Shown in pieces: positions 27,320 to 36,920 of a stretch of 64,000 nt of DNA (positions are counted from its first letter, which is position 1; every line of letters starts with the position of its first letter). Below the pieces are notes generated by a model that saw only the letters and a program-made list of their open reading frames with translations, was not told the origin of the DNA and ran no database searches. Made by a program: the position numbers and the translations under genes. This DNA comes from Micromonospora sp. WMMD1102 (GTDB lineage Bacteria > Actinomycetota > Actinomycetes > Mycobacteriales > Micromonosporaceae), in assembly GCF_029626265.1 (NCBI RefSeq), contig NZ_JARUBN010000001.1, positions 8,063,001 through 8,127,000 on the forward strand, written 5' to 3'.

Positions 27320-27574
27320 TCAGCCGATGCGGGACAGGGCGCTGGTGCGAACCAGCACCTGCCGTTCGGGTCCGGCACTGCCGTCTCCACGCAGCTCCAC
27401 GCCGCGCAGCGACAGCCACTCGAGCTTCGGATACCGGCCAAGGTCCACGCCGACCCCGGTGACCCGGAGGACGAGCGGGCCGGTTCCATAGCAGTAGTCG
27501 GATTCATCGAACTGCAACACGTCCCCGGCGGCCGGCACCGGCCGGGACCGCTCGGGTCTTGCAGAGGCGTCCAT
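27320..27574 (-). CDS. Small hypothetical protein
   Basis: The protein is 84 aa from ATG 27574 with GAGGAG eight bases upstream. After a charged N-terminus the sequence VLQFDESDYCYGTGPLVLRV starts a beta-rich stretch ending in QVLVRTSALSRIG. No family is recognised. It is divergent from the SARP regulator at 27818 with a 243-bp shared upstream region. It has some general resemblance in size and composition to the 26525 protein, but no firm homology can be claimed. Confidence 0.65.
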   Translation of the reverse strand: MDASARPERSRPVPAAGDVLQFDESDYCYGTGPLVLRVTGVGVDLGRYPKLEWLSLRGVELRGDGSAGPERQVLVRTSALSRIG

Positions 27575-27817
27575 GCTGGCGTCTCCTCAGGTGTGGATGG
27601 CGGCGAAACCGCTGCTCCGACACGGTGCGTCCGTCGCCCCCACGGGCCGGCGGACGCACCGCCCCCGTCGATGTGTCTCACCTGTTGTCGTGCGTCCCAC
27701 CCCACAGTTTGGGCGGTGGCACTCTCGTTCCACTGCCAGCCCGCTCTCAAGTCGATTCTGCTGCGCGTGATTGACGGGTTACTCTGCTGCCGGATGCGAC
27801 CTCGGTCAGGAGCTGGC

Positions 27818-30814
27818 ATGCGGTTCGGGATCCTTGGGCCGCTCCAGGTGAGCGGTGGCGAGACGACGGTGACCGCCGGTCGGGACAGAGTCGTCCTGGC
27901 GGTGCTACTTCTGCATGCCCCTCAGGTGGTGCCCGTCGACGAACTCGTCGACGCGGTGTGGGACGCCGATCCGCCGGTCACCGCGCGGGGGCAGTTGCAG
28001 ACCTGTGTCTCCCGGCTGCGCCGGCTGCTCGCCGTCGCCGGGGTGCCCGGCGAGACGATCGTGACCGGGCCGGCCGGCTACCGGATCGCGCTCGGGCCGG
28101 ACGACCTGGACGCGCACGTCTTCGAGCGGCTGGTCGCCGCGGCGCGCGGCGCCGCCGCCGAGCAGAACTGGCCGGAGGCCCGCGAAGGGTACCGGTCCGC
28201 CCTGGCGCTCTGGCGCGGCCCGGCGCTGGCCGGGATCACCGGTACGGCGGTGCGCCGGAGTGCCGCCTCGCTGGACGAGCAGCGGATGCTGGCGATGGAG
28301 GACGGCTTCGAGATCGAGCTGCGGCTCGGCGGGCGCGGCGGCGACCTGATCGCCGAGCTGACCGACCTGGTCGAGCGGCATCCGCTGCGCGAGCGGCTGC
28401 GCGGACAACTGATGCTCGCGCTCGCCGACATCGGCCGCCGGGCCGAGGCACTCGCGGTGTTCCGGACCGGCCGGGAGATCCTCTCCGGCGAGCTGGGCAT
28501 CGAGCCCGGCCCGGCGCTGCGGGAGATCCACCGACGGGTACTCGCCGGTGAGGTCGGGCCGGCCGACGAGGAGCCCTCGCCCCGGTCGCCGGTCCGGGCC
28601 CTGCCCCGGGCGATCGAGGACTTCACCGGCCGGCACGAGACCATCGCCCGGCTGCGCAAGGAGATCGACGAGGCCGGGCCGAACTACTCCGCCGTCTACG
28701 TCATCGACGGCATGCCGGGCAGCGGCAAGACGGCGCTGGCCGTACACCTGGCGACGGCGCTCGGTGCCGCGTACCCGGACGCGCACCTCTTCGTCGACCT
28801 GCACGGGCACAGCCTGAACAGCCCGCTGCCGACAAGTGCGGCGGTCGGCACGCTGCTGCGCCAGCTCGGCGTGCCGGGCGAGCGGATCCCGGCCGACCTG
28901 GACGACCGGCTGGCGCTGTGGCGCACCGAGCTGGCCAGCCGGCGGGTGCTGCTGGTGCTGGACAACGCGGCCAGTACCGCCCAGGTCAGCCCGTTGTTGC
29001 CGGCCGCGCCCGGCTGCCTGACCGTGGTCACCAGCCGGCGCCGGCTGGTCGGCCTGGACGGGGTGCGCGCGCAGTCGCTGACCGTGCTGGAGCCGGCCGA
29101 GGCGGTCGACCTGCTGGCCCGGATCGTCGGCCCGGACCGGGTCCGGACCGAGCCGGCGGCGGCCGAGGAGGTGGTCCGGCGCTGCGGCTACCTGCCGCTG
29201 GCGATCCGGCTCGCCGGTGCCCGGCTGGCCCACCGGGCGCGCTGGCGGGTCGCCGACCTCGCCCAGCGACTCGGCGACGCCGACCGGCCGGTACTCGCCG
29301 AGTTCGCCGTCGAGCACCGCACCCTGGCCGACGCCTTCGCGCTGTCGTACGCCCAGTTGCCGCAGCCGGTGCAGCGGACGTTCCGGCTGCTCGGGATACA
29401 TCCCGGGGTGCAGTTCGACCACTACGCCGCCGCCGCGCTGACCGAGTTGCCGCTCGGGGTGGTCCGGGAACACCTCGACGAACTCGTCGACGCGCACCTG
29501 GTCGACGAGCTGGACGCCGAGCGGTTCCGGCTGCACGACCTGATCCGGGAGTACGCGAACGAACTGGTCACCGTGGTCGGCGGCGAGCCGGAGCGGCGCC
29601 AGGCGTTGCAGGGGCTGCTCGACTACTACCTGCACACCGCCGCCTCGGTGAGCCAGGTCCTCGAACCGACCGGAAACCTGCGGATGGCCGTACCCGGGCA
29701 GCCGGCCCGGCCCGACCTGGTCGTCGCCGCCGCCCGGGAGGGTCGGGACTGGTTGGAGGCGGAGCGGCGCAACCTGGTCGCGCTGGTGCACCTCGCGGTG
29801 CAGCAGGGCCAGCACCGGTACGCCTGGCAGCTCGCCCGGGCCAACTGGCGGCAGCTCTTCCTCGGTGGCCACCTGGACGAGTTGATCCAGACGCACACCG
29901 ACGGGCTGCGGGCGGCGGAGGCGCTCGGCGACGACGCCGGGATCGCGATCATGCACAACTACCTCACCTCGGCGTACTTCCGGCTCGGCGAGTACCAGCG
30001 CTCGGTGGAGTCGCTGCGGGTGGTGATCGCGATCTGGGAGCGGCTCGGCGACACCGCCGGCCGGTCGGTGGCGACGGTGAACCTCGGCCTGCCGCTGATG
30101 ATGCTCGGCCGGACCGGGGAGGCGGTGCACTACCTCGAACTCGGGCTGGCGCTGGCCCGGCAGACCCCGGGCTGGCACGCGATGCCGAACGCGCTTACCA
30201 ACCTGGGCAGCGTCTACCTCTTCGTCGGCCGCTACCCGGACGCGCTGCGGGTGCTCCGGAACCGGCTCTTCATGGCCCGCCAGATCGGCAAGATCGCCCT
30301 GGTGGCGGACACCCTCGGCACCATCGGCGGGGTCTACGGGCGGCTGGGCCAGCGTGACCGGGCACTGCGCTACATGTCCGTGGCGCTGCACATCCAGCAG
30401 GCCCGGGGCAACCAGTTCGCCGTCGCGGACCTGCTCAACGAGATCGGCAGCATCGAGCGGCAGCGCGGCCGGCCCGAGGCGGCGGCGCAGCGGCACCGGG
30501 AGGCGCTGGCCGCGATGCGGGATGCCGGGGACCGGGCCGGCGAGTGCGCGGCCGGGAACCTCCTCGGGCGGGCCATGCTCGATCTCGGAGACACCGCCGC
30601 CGCGCTGGAGCTGCACCGGCAGGCCCTGCTCGGCGCCATGAAGATCCAGACGCCGTACGAGCAGGCCCGCGCGCTGGATGGGCTGGCCCGCTGCCTCCGG
30701 GGCACCGACCCGGCGGCGGCCCGCTCGTACTGGACCCGCGCGCTGGCCCTGCTGATCTCGGTCAACTCCCCGGACCAGCACGAGGTACGGCGGGCCCTAC
30801 AGGAGCTGGGCTGA
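27818..30814 (+). CDS. AfsR/SARP-type transcriptional regulator (BTAD, NB-ARC, TPR)
   Basis: The protein is 998 aa from ATG 27818, preceded by CAGGAG. Domain order: winged-helix OmpR-type DNA-binding domain (MRFGILGPLQVSGGE to about 95), bacterial transcriptional activator domain (about 97-245), NB-ARC ATPase with Walker A GMPGSGKTALAVHL at about 298 and VLLVLDNAAST as Walker B, then a helical region and C-terminal TPRs from about 680. This is the architecture of AfsR-like global activators of secondary metabolism, which use ATP-driven assembly. No biosynthetic cluster lies beside it, so its target is unknown. A decayed paralogue lies at 37743-40649. Confidence 0.93.
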   Translation: MRFGILGPLQVSGGETTVTAGRDRVVLAVLLLHAPQVVPVDELVDAVWDADPPVTARGQLQTCVSRLRRLLAVAGVPGETIVTGPAGYRIALGPDDLDAHVFERLVAAARGAAAEQNWPEAREGYRSALALWRGPALAGITGTAVRRSAASLDEQRMLAMEDGFEIELRLGGRGGDLIAELTDLVERHPLRERLRGQLMLALADIGRRAEALAVFRTGREILSGELGIEPGPALREIHRRVLAGEVGPADEEPSPRSPVRALPRAIEDFTGRHETIARLRKEIDEAGPNYSAVYVIDGMPGSGKTALAVHLATALGAAYPDAHLFVDLHGHSLNSPLPTSAAVGTLLRQLGVPGERIPADLDDRLALWRTELASRRVLLVLDNAASTAQVSPLLPAAPGCLTVVTSRRRLVGLDGVRAQSLTVLEPAEAVDLLARIVGPDRVRTEPAAAEEVVRRCGYLPLAIRLAGARLAHRARWRVADLAQRLGDADRPVLAEFAVEHRTLADAFALSYAQLPQPVQRTFRLLGIHPGVQFDHYAAAALTELPLGVVREHLDELVDAHLVDELDAERFRLHDLIREYANELVTVVGGEPERRQALQGLLDYYLHTAASVSQVLEPTGNLRMAVPGQPARPDLVVAAAREGRDWLEAERRNLVALVHLAVQQGQHRYAWQLARANWRQLFLGGHLDELIQTHTDGLRAAEALGDDAGIAIMHNYLTSAYFRLGEYQRSVESLRVVIAIWERLGDTAGRSVATVNLGLPLMMLGRTGEAVHYLELGLALARQTPGWHAMPNALTNLGSVYLFVGRYPDALRVLRNRLFMARQIGKIALVADTLGTIGGVYGRLGQRDRALRYMSVALHIQQARGNQFAVADLLNEIGSIERQRGRPEAAAQRHREALAAMRDAGDRAGECAAGNLLGRAMLDLGDTAAALELHRQALLGAMKIQTPYEQARALDGLARCLRGTDPAAARSYWTRALALLISVNSPDQHEVRRALQELG

Positions 30815-30889
30815 GTCCCCGGCCCCCGCGCCCCGCGCGCTGGCTGGGGTGACGGCGATCATCTGCGGGGCGGCCCGGTGCGGGGCAGG

Positions 30890-32299
30890 ATGGAGGACGT
30901 GACCACACCAGAGGCGGCCGGCTACCGGATCGAACGCGACACGATGGGCGAGGTGGAGGTGCCCGTCGACGCGCTGTGGCGGGCCCAGACGCAGCGGGCG
31001 GTGCAGAACTTCCCGATCTCCGGACGCGGGCTCGAACCGGCGCACATCCGGGCGCTGGCCCAGATCAAGGGTGCCGCGGCGATGGTGAATGCCGAGCTGG
31101 GGGTGATCGACGAGGAGGTGGCCCGGGCGATCGCCACGGCGGCGGCGCACGTCGCCGACGGCGGCTACGACGACCAGTTCCCGATCGACGTCTTCCAGAC
31201 CGGATCCGGGACCTCGTCGAACATGAACGCCAACGAGGTGATCGCCACCCTGGCCGCCCGGGAACTGGGCCGCGAGGTGCACCCGAACGACGACGTGAAC
31301 GCCGCCCAGTCCAGCAACGACGTCTTCCCGTCCTCGATCCACCTGGCTGCCACCCACGCGGTCGTGCACGACCTGCTGCCGGCGCTGCGGCACCTGGAGT
31401 TCGCGCTGGAGTCCAAGGTGGACGAGTTCGCCGAGGTGGTGAAGGCGGGGCGTACCCACCTGATGGACGCCACCCCGGTGACGATGGGCCAGGAGTTCTC
31501 CGGGTACGCCACCCAGCTCCAGTACGGCATCGAGCGGCTGGAGAGCTGCCTGCCCCGGCTCGCCGAACTGCCGCTCGGCGGCACCGCCGTCGGCACCGGG
31601 ATCAACACCCCGGCCGGCTTCGCCCCGAAGGTGATCGAGAAGCTGCGCGAGATGACCGGGCTGCCGGTGGCCGAGGCGCGCAACCACTTCGAGGCACAGG
31701 GCGCCCGGGACGGCCTGGTCGAGGTCTCCGGTCAGCTCCGTACCGTGGCGGTCGGCCTCTACAAGATCGCGAACGATATCCGCTGGATGGGTTCCGGTCC
31801 CCGGGCCGGGCTCCGCGAACTCCAGATCCCGGACCTGCAACCCGGCTCGTCGATCATGCCGGGCAAGGTGAACCCGGTGGTCTGCGAGGCGGTCCGGCAG
31901 GTCTGCGCCCAGGTGATCGGCAACGACGCCACCGTCGGCTTCGCCGGCTCGCAGGGCGACTTCGAACTGAACGTGATGCTGCCGGTGCTGGCCCGCAACG
32001 TACTGGAGTCGATCCGGCTGCTCGCCAACGTCAGCCGGCTCTTCGCCGACCGCTGCGTGGTCGGGCTCGTCGCGAACGTCGACGTGGCCCTGGCGTACGC
32101 CGAGGGGTCACCGTCGGTCGTCACCCCGCTCAACCGCTACCTCGGCTACGACGAGGCGGCCTCGATCGCCAAGGAGGCGCTGGCCAAGGAGCTGTCGATC
32201 CGCGAGGTGGTGCTCGCCCGGGGGCACGTCGAGGCGGGCCGGCTCACCGCCGAGCAGCTCGACCAGGCCCTCGACGTACTCCGGATGACCCACCCCTGA
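30890..32299 (+). CDS. fumC: Class II fumarate hydratase
   Basis: The protein is 469 aa from ATG 30890. It belongs to the fumarase/aspartase superfamily with the signature [12 protein letters not shown], the substrate-binding [15 protein letters not shown] and [12 protein letters not shown], and the [14 protein letters not shown] block carrying the catalytic His. It is an iron-independent, oxygen-stable homotetramer in the TCA cycle. The class I enzyme at 20047 would be redundant under air unless the two are regulated differently. The small ORF following it is a truncated HAD gene. Confidence 0.97.
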   Translation: MEDVTTPEAAGYRIERDTMGEVEVPVDALWRAQTQRAVQNFPISGRGLEPAHIRALAQIKGAAAMVNAELGVIDEEVARAIATAAAHVADGGYDDQFPIDVFQTGSGTSSNMNANEVIATLAARELGREVHPNDDVNAAQSSNDVFPSSIHLAATHAVVHDLLPALRHLEFALESKVDEFAEVVKAGRTHLMDATPVTMGQEFSGYATQLQYGIERLESCLPRLAELPLGGTAVGTGINTPAGFAPKVIEKLREMTGLPVAEARNHFEAQGARDGLVEVSGQLRTVAVGLYKIANDIRWMGSGPRAGLRELQIPDLQPGSSIMPGKVNPVVCEAVRQVCAQVIGNDATVGFAGSQGDFELNVMLPVLARNVLESIRLLANVSRLFADRCVVGLVANVDVALAYAEGSPSVVTPLNRYLGYDEAASIAKEALAKELSIREVVLARGHVEAGRLTAEQLDQALDVLRMTHP

Positions 32300-32323
32300 G
32301 GCTCCGGCACCTACCCTTGCCGG

Positions 32324-32557
32324 GTGGACATCCGCACGGTGGTCTTCGACGCCGACGAGACCCTGGTCGACCTGCGGCCGGCGGTGACCGCCGCTCTGGT
32401 CGCCGTGCTGGAGGAGATGCGGCGGCTCACCCCGGCCGCCGAAGACGTCACGCTGGCCGAGATCGAGGGTGACTGGGACGCCGTCTTCGCCGAGCGGGCC
32501 GGAGTTGCCCGCCGTGCTCGGCAGATTGCACCAGAGCCCGTAGCGGCGGCCGGCTGA
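32324..32557 (+). pseudogene. Truncated HAD-superfamily hydrolase
   Basis: The 77 codons from GTG 32324 start with VVFDADETLVDLRPAVTAAL, the DxDxT motif I of HAD phosphatases, and the beginning of the cap. Family members are normally about 220-240 aa, so motifs II-IV are missing. Sequence after about 32515 no longer matches a HAD protein and ends at a stop. A short tandem GCTCGTTGTGGTGG repeat and a toxin-antitoxin locus follow, so the 3' part was probably replaced. Confidence 0.72.
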
Positions 32558-32768
32558 CGCCGCTCGTTGTGGTGGCTCGCTCGTTGTGGTGGCTGTCGAG
32601 GGGTGTGTCGTTCGGGCGAAGGGAAACGGAGTTCTAGTATTGAGATGAGTCGCTCCAAGACGGCTTAGTGCATTGTCCGTGGCGTAGCTGACACACGACC
32701 GACACGACCTGCGCAGGGCGCCTTACGTGAGACAATAGGGTCGCTGTGACCTGGAGGAGGTGAGCCTG

Positions 32769-32966
32769 ATGTCGACAAATGCCGAGCAGATGCCCGAGTG
32801 GCCGACCGCCGAGCACGTAACGGCGGAGGAGCTGGCCCGTCGTCAGGGGGTCCGACCAATCGCCTCGGTTGACGACCTTGCCCGCCCCGATCTGTTCGAG
32901 TCCGACGACGAGCTGGACGACTTTCTCGCGGACCTTTACGCCTCCCGACGGACCGGTACCGCGTGA
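32769..32966 (+). CDS. Antitoxin of a VapBC-like pair
   Basis: The protein is 65 aa from ATG 32769 with GGAGGAGG at 32753-32760. It is acidic, with AEELARRQGVRPIASVDDLA and then DDELDDFLADLY before a short basic end. Antitoxins of this general form sit upstream of PIN-domain toxins. Its TGA overlaps the GTG of the toxin frame (GTGA). The HTH or AbrB-like part is not obvious; the C-terminal acidic stretch would block the toxin. The toxin gene itself is frameshifted, so the antitoxin may now be without function. Confidence 0.8.
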   Translation: MSTNAEQMPEWPTAEHVTAEELARRQGVRPIASVDDLARPDLFESDDELDDFLADLYASRRTGTA

Positions 32967-33366
32967 GCCTCGTCGTCCTGGACACCGACGTCGCGTCGAC
33001 GATCCTCCGGGGTCGGCTGCATGACCGGCTCCGTGCCAGACTGGCTGAAAGACCCTCTGCATCACATTCGTCACGCTCGGGGAGTTGACCAAGTGGACCG
33101 CGCTCCGAAGCTGGGGTCCCCGGAAGCTGGCTGACCTGGCGCAGTGGCGGTCCGGGATCGTGCTACTGCCCTTCGATGAGGCGGTGGCCACGACCTGGGG
33201 GCAACTCCAGGCGCGGGCGCAGCGTCGTGGGCGGCCTCGACCAACGAACGACTCCTGGGTCGCGGCCTGCTGGCTCGTCGATCGGCTACCGCTGGCGACC
33301 TTCAACGGCAAGGACTACGCTGACTTCGCCGAGTACGACGGGCTCCGTCTCTTCGACGTCTCCTAG
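32963..33366 (+). pseudogene. PIN-domain (VapC-like) toxin, frameshifted
   Basis: GTG 32963 begins SLVVLDTDVASTILRGRL, which contains the first PIN Asp, and runs to about 33052. The rest of the domain is in another frame, from about 33055: CITFVTLGELTKW (Glu), NDSWVAACWLV (Asp) and LATFNGKDYADF (Asp), ending at TAG 33364-33366. One base is missing in the CCC run at 33053-33055; CCCC would restore a complete toxin of about 134 aa with all acidic residues of the RNase site. The antitoxin is intact. Loss of the toxin is harmless and common; a sequencing error is the alternative. Confidence 0.75.
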
Positions 33367-33445
33367 CTTGTGGCAACGCACGGTGCGCGGCTGATTCGAA
33401 CTCGCGCAGTCGTACGTCTCGATGACCTTGCCCTGTTCCCGTCGA

Positions 33446-34156
33446 CTAGGAGAGCGCGGCGGCGATCTCGGTGGCGGCGGTGCGGACCTGGGTGCCGGTC
33501 CTGGCCAGGTCGAGGGGAGCCAGGGCGACCACGCCGACACTTGCCTCCAGGCCGGGAACACCGAGCACGGGTGCGGCCACCCCGTAGGCGCCGGACTCGA
33601 GTTCGCCGCTGCTCGCCACCGGGTCGGCCCGGCCCTGCCGCCCGGCCAGGATCGCCCGCCCGGCCGCGCCCCGGTCGAGCGGATGCCGGGATCCGGTCCG
33701 GTACGCGACGTGGAACGCCGTCCAGCTCGGCTCGACCACCGCCAGCGCCACCCCCTCGGCGCCGTCGACCACGGTCAGGTGCGCGGTCGCCCCGGTCTGC
33801 TCGGCCAGCCGGCGCAGCGCCGGCAGTGCACCGTCGGCGATCAGCGGTTGCGCCCGGCGGGCGAGGTGCAGCAGTCCCGCGCCGAGTCGCAGCCGGTTGG
33901 CCGCGTCCCGGCGGACCAGCCCGTGTTCGGTGAGTGCGCCGAGCAGCCTGTACACCACCGCCCGGCCGACGCCCAACCGGGCGGCCGCCTCGGTCACGGT
34001 CAGCCCGCCGGGCGCCTCCGCGACCAGGTGCAGCAGCCGCAGTCCCCGGTCCAGGGTCTGCGCCGTCTCGCCGGCCCGGCCGGCGGGCTCCTCCGCCCGA
34101 CCGGCCGCCGTACCGCCCGCCACCCTCACCACACCAGGCAGCGTACGGCCGGTCAC
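33446..34156 (-). CDS. IclR family transcriptional regulator
   Basis: The protein is 236 aa. The N-terminal winged HTH spans about 32-95: ETAQTLDRGLRLLHLVAEAP, LTVTEAAARLGVGRAVVYRLLGAL. A GAF-like effector domain follows (LAEQTGATAHLTVVDGAEGV, GRAILAG and a C-terminal LEASVGVVALAPL). IclR proteins usually control catabolic genes for aromatics or sugars. No target is adjacent: cysS lies divergent. The homogentisate genes are a possible distant target. Several GTG starts are possible within 30 codons; the longest is given. Confidence 0.9.
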   Translation of the reverse strand: MTGRTLPGVVRVAGGTAAGRAEEPAGRAGETAQTLDRGLRLLHLVAEAPGGLTVTEAAARLGVGRAVVYRLLGALTEHGLVRRDAANRLRLGAGLLHLARRAQPLIADGALPALRRLAEQTGATAHLTVVDGAEGVALAVVEPSWTAFHVAYRTGSRHPLDRGAAGRAILAGRQGRADPVASSGELESGAYGVAAPVLGVPGLEASVGVVALAPLDLARTGTQVRTAATEIAAALS

Positions 34157-34246
34157 GGTCGACGTGGCAGACGGCCACGGCCGGGGGCGTTCCGGGCGGT
34201 GGTCGCGCGGTGAGCCCGGGGAGACATCGGCCGGTACCCTTGTACG

Positions 34247-35668
34247 GTGACGCTACGCCTCTACGACACCGCCACCCGATCGGTGCGGGACTTCGTCCCC
34301 CTGCGCGCCGGCAGGGCGGGGATCTACCTGTGTGGCCTCACCGTCCAGTCTCCGCCGCACATCGGTCACCTGCGGGGCGGGGTCAACTACGACGTGCTGC
34401 GGCGCTGGCTGCTGCGCAGCGGCTTCGAGGTGACCTTCATCCGCAACATCACCGACGTGGACGACAAGATCCTGGTCAAGGCGGTCGAGCGGGGCCGCCC
34501 GTTCTGGTCGATCGCCTACGCCAACGAGGTGCTGCTCGGTGCGGCGTACCGCAGCCTCAACGTGCTGCCGCCGACCTACGAGCCGAGGGCGACCGGGCAC
34601 GTCCCGGAGATGCACGAGCTGATCGGGAAGCTGCTCGACGCCGGGCACGCGTACGTCGCCGACGACGACTCCGGTGACGTCTGGTTCGACGTCCGGTCCT
34701 ACCCTGGCTACGGCGACCTGTCCGGTCAGCGGCCGGAGGCGACCCAGACGCAGATCGCCGACGAGGCCGCCGAACGGGGCAAGCGGGACGCCAACGACTT
34801 CGCGCTCTGGAAGGGCGTCAAGCCGGGCGAGCCGGCCGACGCCGCCTGGCCGTCACCGTGGGGGCCGGGCCGCCCCGGCTGGCACATCGAGTGCTCGGCG
34901 ATGTGCTGGCGCTATCTCGGCGCCGAGTTCGACATCCACGGCGGCGGGCTCGACCTGACCTTCCCGCACCACGAGAACGAGCAGGCCCAGTCCCGGGCCG
35001 CCGGGCTGCCCTTCGTCCGGTACTGGGTGCACCACGGGCTGCTCAACCTCGGCGAGGCCAAGATGAGCAAGTCGCTGGGGAACGTCGTCGACCTCGACCA
35101 CGTCGCCTCGATCGGGGTCCGCCCGGTCGAGCTACGCTACTACCTGGTCGCCCCGCACTACCGGTCCCGGATCGACTACTCGGACGAGTCGCTGCGCGAG
35201 TCGGCGGTGGCGTACCGCCGGGTCGAGGGCTTCGTACGCCGGGCCGCGGAACGGGTCGGTGCGGGCACGCTCGGCGAACTGCCGGCCGAGTTCGGTGCCG
35301 CCCTGGACGACGACCTCAACACCTCGGCCGCGGTCGCGGTGCTGCACGACACGGTCCGGGACGGCCAGATCGCGCTGGCCGGCGGGGACGACGCCGGGAC
35401 CGGGGCGGCGCTGGCCGTGGTGCGGGCGATGCTCGACGTGCTCGGTCTCGACCCCCTCGACGCCGCGTGGAGCACGAACGGGCAGGATGGGGAGCTGCGG
35501 TCGGTGGTCGACTCGCTGGTGGCGCTGGCCCTGGAGCAGCGGGCACAGGCCCGAGGCCGCAGGGACTGGGCCGCCGCCGACTCGGTACGCGACCAGCTCA
35601 AGCACGCGGGCGTGGTGGTCGAGGACACCCCGCACGGGCCGCGTTGGACGATCGGAGAACAGGACTGA
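34247..35668 (+). CDS. cysS: Cysteinyl-tRNA synthetase
   Basis: The protein is 473 aa from GTG 34247. It is a class I synthetase with CGLTVQSPPHIGH near residue 29-41 (a zinc Cys plus the HIGH motif), GWHIECSAM and FPHHENEQAQS with the other zinc ligands, and KMSKSLGN. It attaches cysteine to tRNA-Cys in the cytoplasm. A C-terminal anticodon-binding part is present. It is distinct from the mycothiol ligase MshC, which is shorter. It overlaps rlmB by one base. In related genomes ispF normally precedes it; here an IclR gene does. Confidence 0.98.
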   Translation: MTLRLYDTATRSVRDFVPLRAGRAGIYLCGLTVQSPPHIGHLRGGVNYDVLRRWLLRSGFEVTFIRNITDVDDKILVKAVERGRPFWSIAYANEVLLGAAYRSLNVLPPTYEPRATGHVPEMHELIGKLLDAGHAYVADDDSGDVWFDVRSYPGYGDLSGQRPEATQTQIADEAAERGKRDANDFALWKGVKPGEPADAAWPSPWGPGRPGWHIECSAMCWRYLGAEFDIHGGGLDLTFPHHENEQAQSRAAGLPFVRYWVHHGLLNLGEAKMSKSLGNVVDLDHVASIGVRPVELRYYLVAPHYRSRIDYSDESLRESAVAYRRVEGFVRRAAERVGAGTLGELPAEFGAALDDDLNTSAAVAVLHDTVRDGQIALAGGDDAGTGAALAVVRAMLDVLGLDPLDAAWSTNGQDGELRSVVDSLVALALEQRAQARGRRDWAAADSVRDQLKHAGVVVEDTPHGPRWTIGEQD

Positions 35669-36840
35669 TGCCCGGAAACTCGGCCCGGAAGGGTCGTCGG
35701 GTCACCGCCAAGAAGGGCGCCGTCACGGGCTCCGGAGGCAAGAACCGGGGTGCGCTCAAGGGCCGGGGCAAGACCCTGCCGGCCGACGAGCGCCCTTGGC
35801 ACAAGGCGTACTCCGGCACCGAGCAGGTGCCGCAGCGGACCGCGTGGAAGCAGGCCAAGGAGCGCCGGGCCGCCGCCGAGGAGGGCCGGGCGCCGAAGGT
35901 CGGCGTACCCGGCAGCAAGGACACCACCTGGGGTGCCGGGGGTGCCGGTACGAAGAAGGGCGGCCGCAAGTCGTCGGTCAGCGCCGGTAGGGGTGCGGCG
36001 AGCGCCGGTCGGGGTGCCGGGCGTACCGGTGGCAAGCCGGCGCCGCGCCCGGGTGGTCCCCGGGTCGCGCCGGGCCGCCGGTCGGCTCCCGGGCGGGAGG
36101 CGGCCGAGCTGCTGGTCGGGCGCAACCCGGTGGTGGAGGCGCTCCGTGCGCAGGTGCCGGCGACCGCGCTCTACGTGGCGCAGGGCATCGACATCGACGA
36201 CCGGGTGAACGAGGCGGTCCGGACCGCCGCCGACCGGGGCATCGCGATCATGGAGGTCAGCCGGGCCGAGCTGGACCGGATGACCGGCGGGGTGCTGCAC
36301 CAGGGCATCGGCGTGCAGGTGCCGCCGTTCGCCTACGAGCCGTTCGAGGACATGTTGGCGATGGCGCTGGAGCAGCCGTCGCCGCTGCTGGTCGCGCTCG
36401 ACGGGGTCACCGACCCGCGCAACCTCGGTGCGGTGATCCGTTCGGCGGCGGCCTTCGGCGCGCAGGGTGTCTTCGTACCCGAGCGGCGGGCCGCCGGCAT
36501 CACCGCGACCGCCTGGCGGACCAGTGCCGGCGCGGCGGCCCGGGTACCGGTCAGCCAGGTGACGAACCTGACCCGGGCGATCAAGCTGGCCCAGCAGGAG
36601 GGGTTCGTCGTGGTCGGGCTGGACGCCGACGGCGAGACCGACCTGTACGACCTGGAGGTGGCGGTCGGCCCGCTGGTGGTGGTGGTGGGCTCCGAGGGAC
36701 GCGGCCTGTCCCGGCTGGTCGGCACCACCTGTGACCTGCGGGTCGGCATTCCGATGGTCTCCGAGGTCGAGTCGCTCAACGCCAGCGTGGCGGCGGCGGT
36801 GGCGCTCGCCGAGGTCTCCCGGCGCCGCCTGGCGGCCTGA
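35668..36840 (+). CDS. rlmB: 23S rRNA 2'-O-methyltransferase of the SpoU/TrmH family (RlmB-like)
   Basis: The protein is 390 aa; ATG overlaps the cysS stop (TGATG). The first 145 residues are a Lys/Arg/Gly-rich tail (RGKTLPADERPWHKAYSG, then repeats of SAGRGA and TKKGG), usual in actinobacterial members and probably rRNA-binding. The substrate-binding domain starts LLVGRNPVVEAL. The SPOUT domain has the knotted motifs ALDGVTDPRNLGAVIRSA, VVVVGSEGRGLSRLV and IPMVSEVESLNASVAAAV. It probably methylates G2251 of 23S rRNA as RlmB does. Confidence 0.94.
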   Translation: MPGNSARKGRRVTAKKGAVTGSGGKNRGALKGRGKTLPADERPWHKAYSGTEQVPQRTAWKQAKERRAAAEEGRAPKVGVPGSKDTTWGAGGAGTKKGGRKSSVSAGRGAASAGRGAGRTGGKPAPRPGGPRVAPGRRSAPGREAAELLVGRNPVVEALRAQVPATALYVAQGIDIDDRVNEAVRTAADRGIAIMEVSRAELDRMTGGVLHQGIGVQVPPFAYEPFEDMLAMALEQPSPLLVALDGVTDPRNLGAVIRSAAAFGAQGVFVPERRAAGITATAWRTSAGAAARVPVSQVTNLTRAIKLAQQEGFVVVGLDADGETDLYDLEVAVGPLVVVVGSEGRGLSRLVGTTCDLRVGIPMVSEVESLNASVAAAVALAEVSRRRLAA

Positions 36841-36920
36841 CCCGGCGCTACCTGGCCGGCTGACCGGCGCCTTTCAGACGCCACGACCAGGTGTGGACCG
36901 TAGTAGCGGAGGGCAGCGGC

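Noticed and set aside
27905..30781. 958-codon open frame antisense to the SARP regulator
   Set aside because: Arg/Gln/Val-rich composition with no domain; the plus strand has the full BTAD/NB-ARC/TPR pattern.
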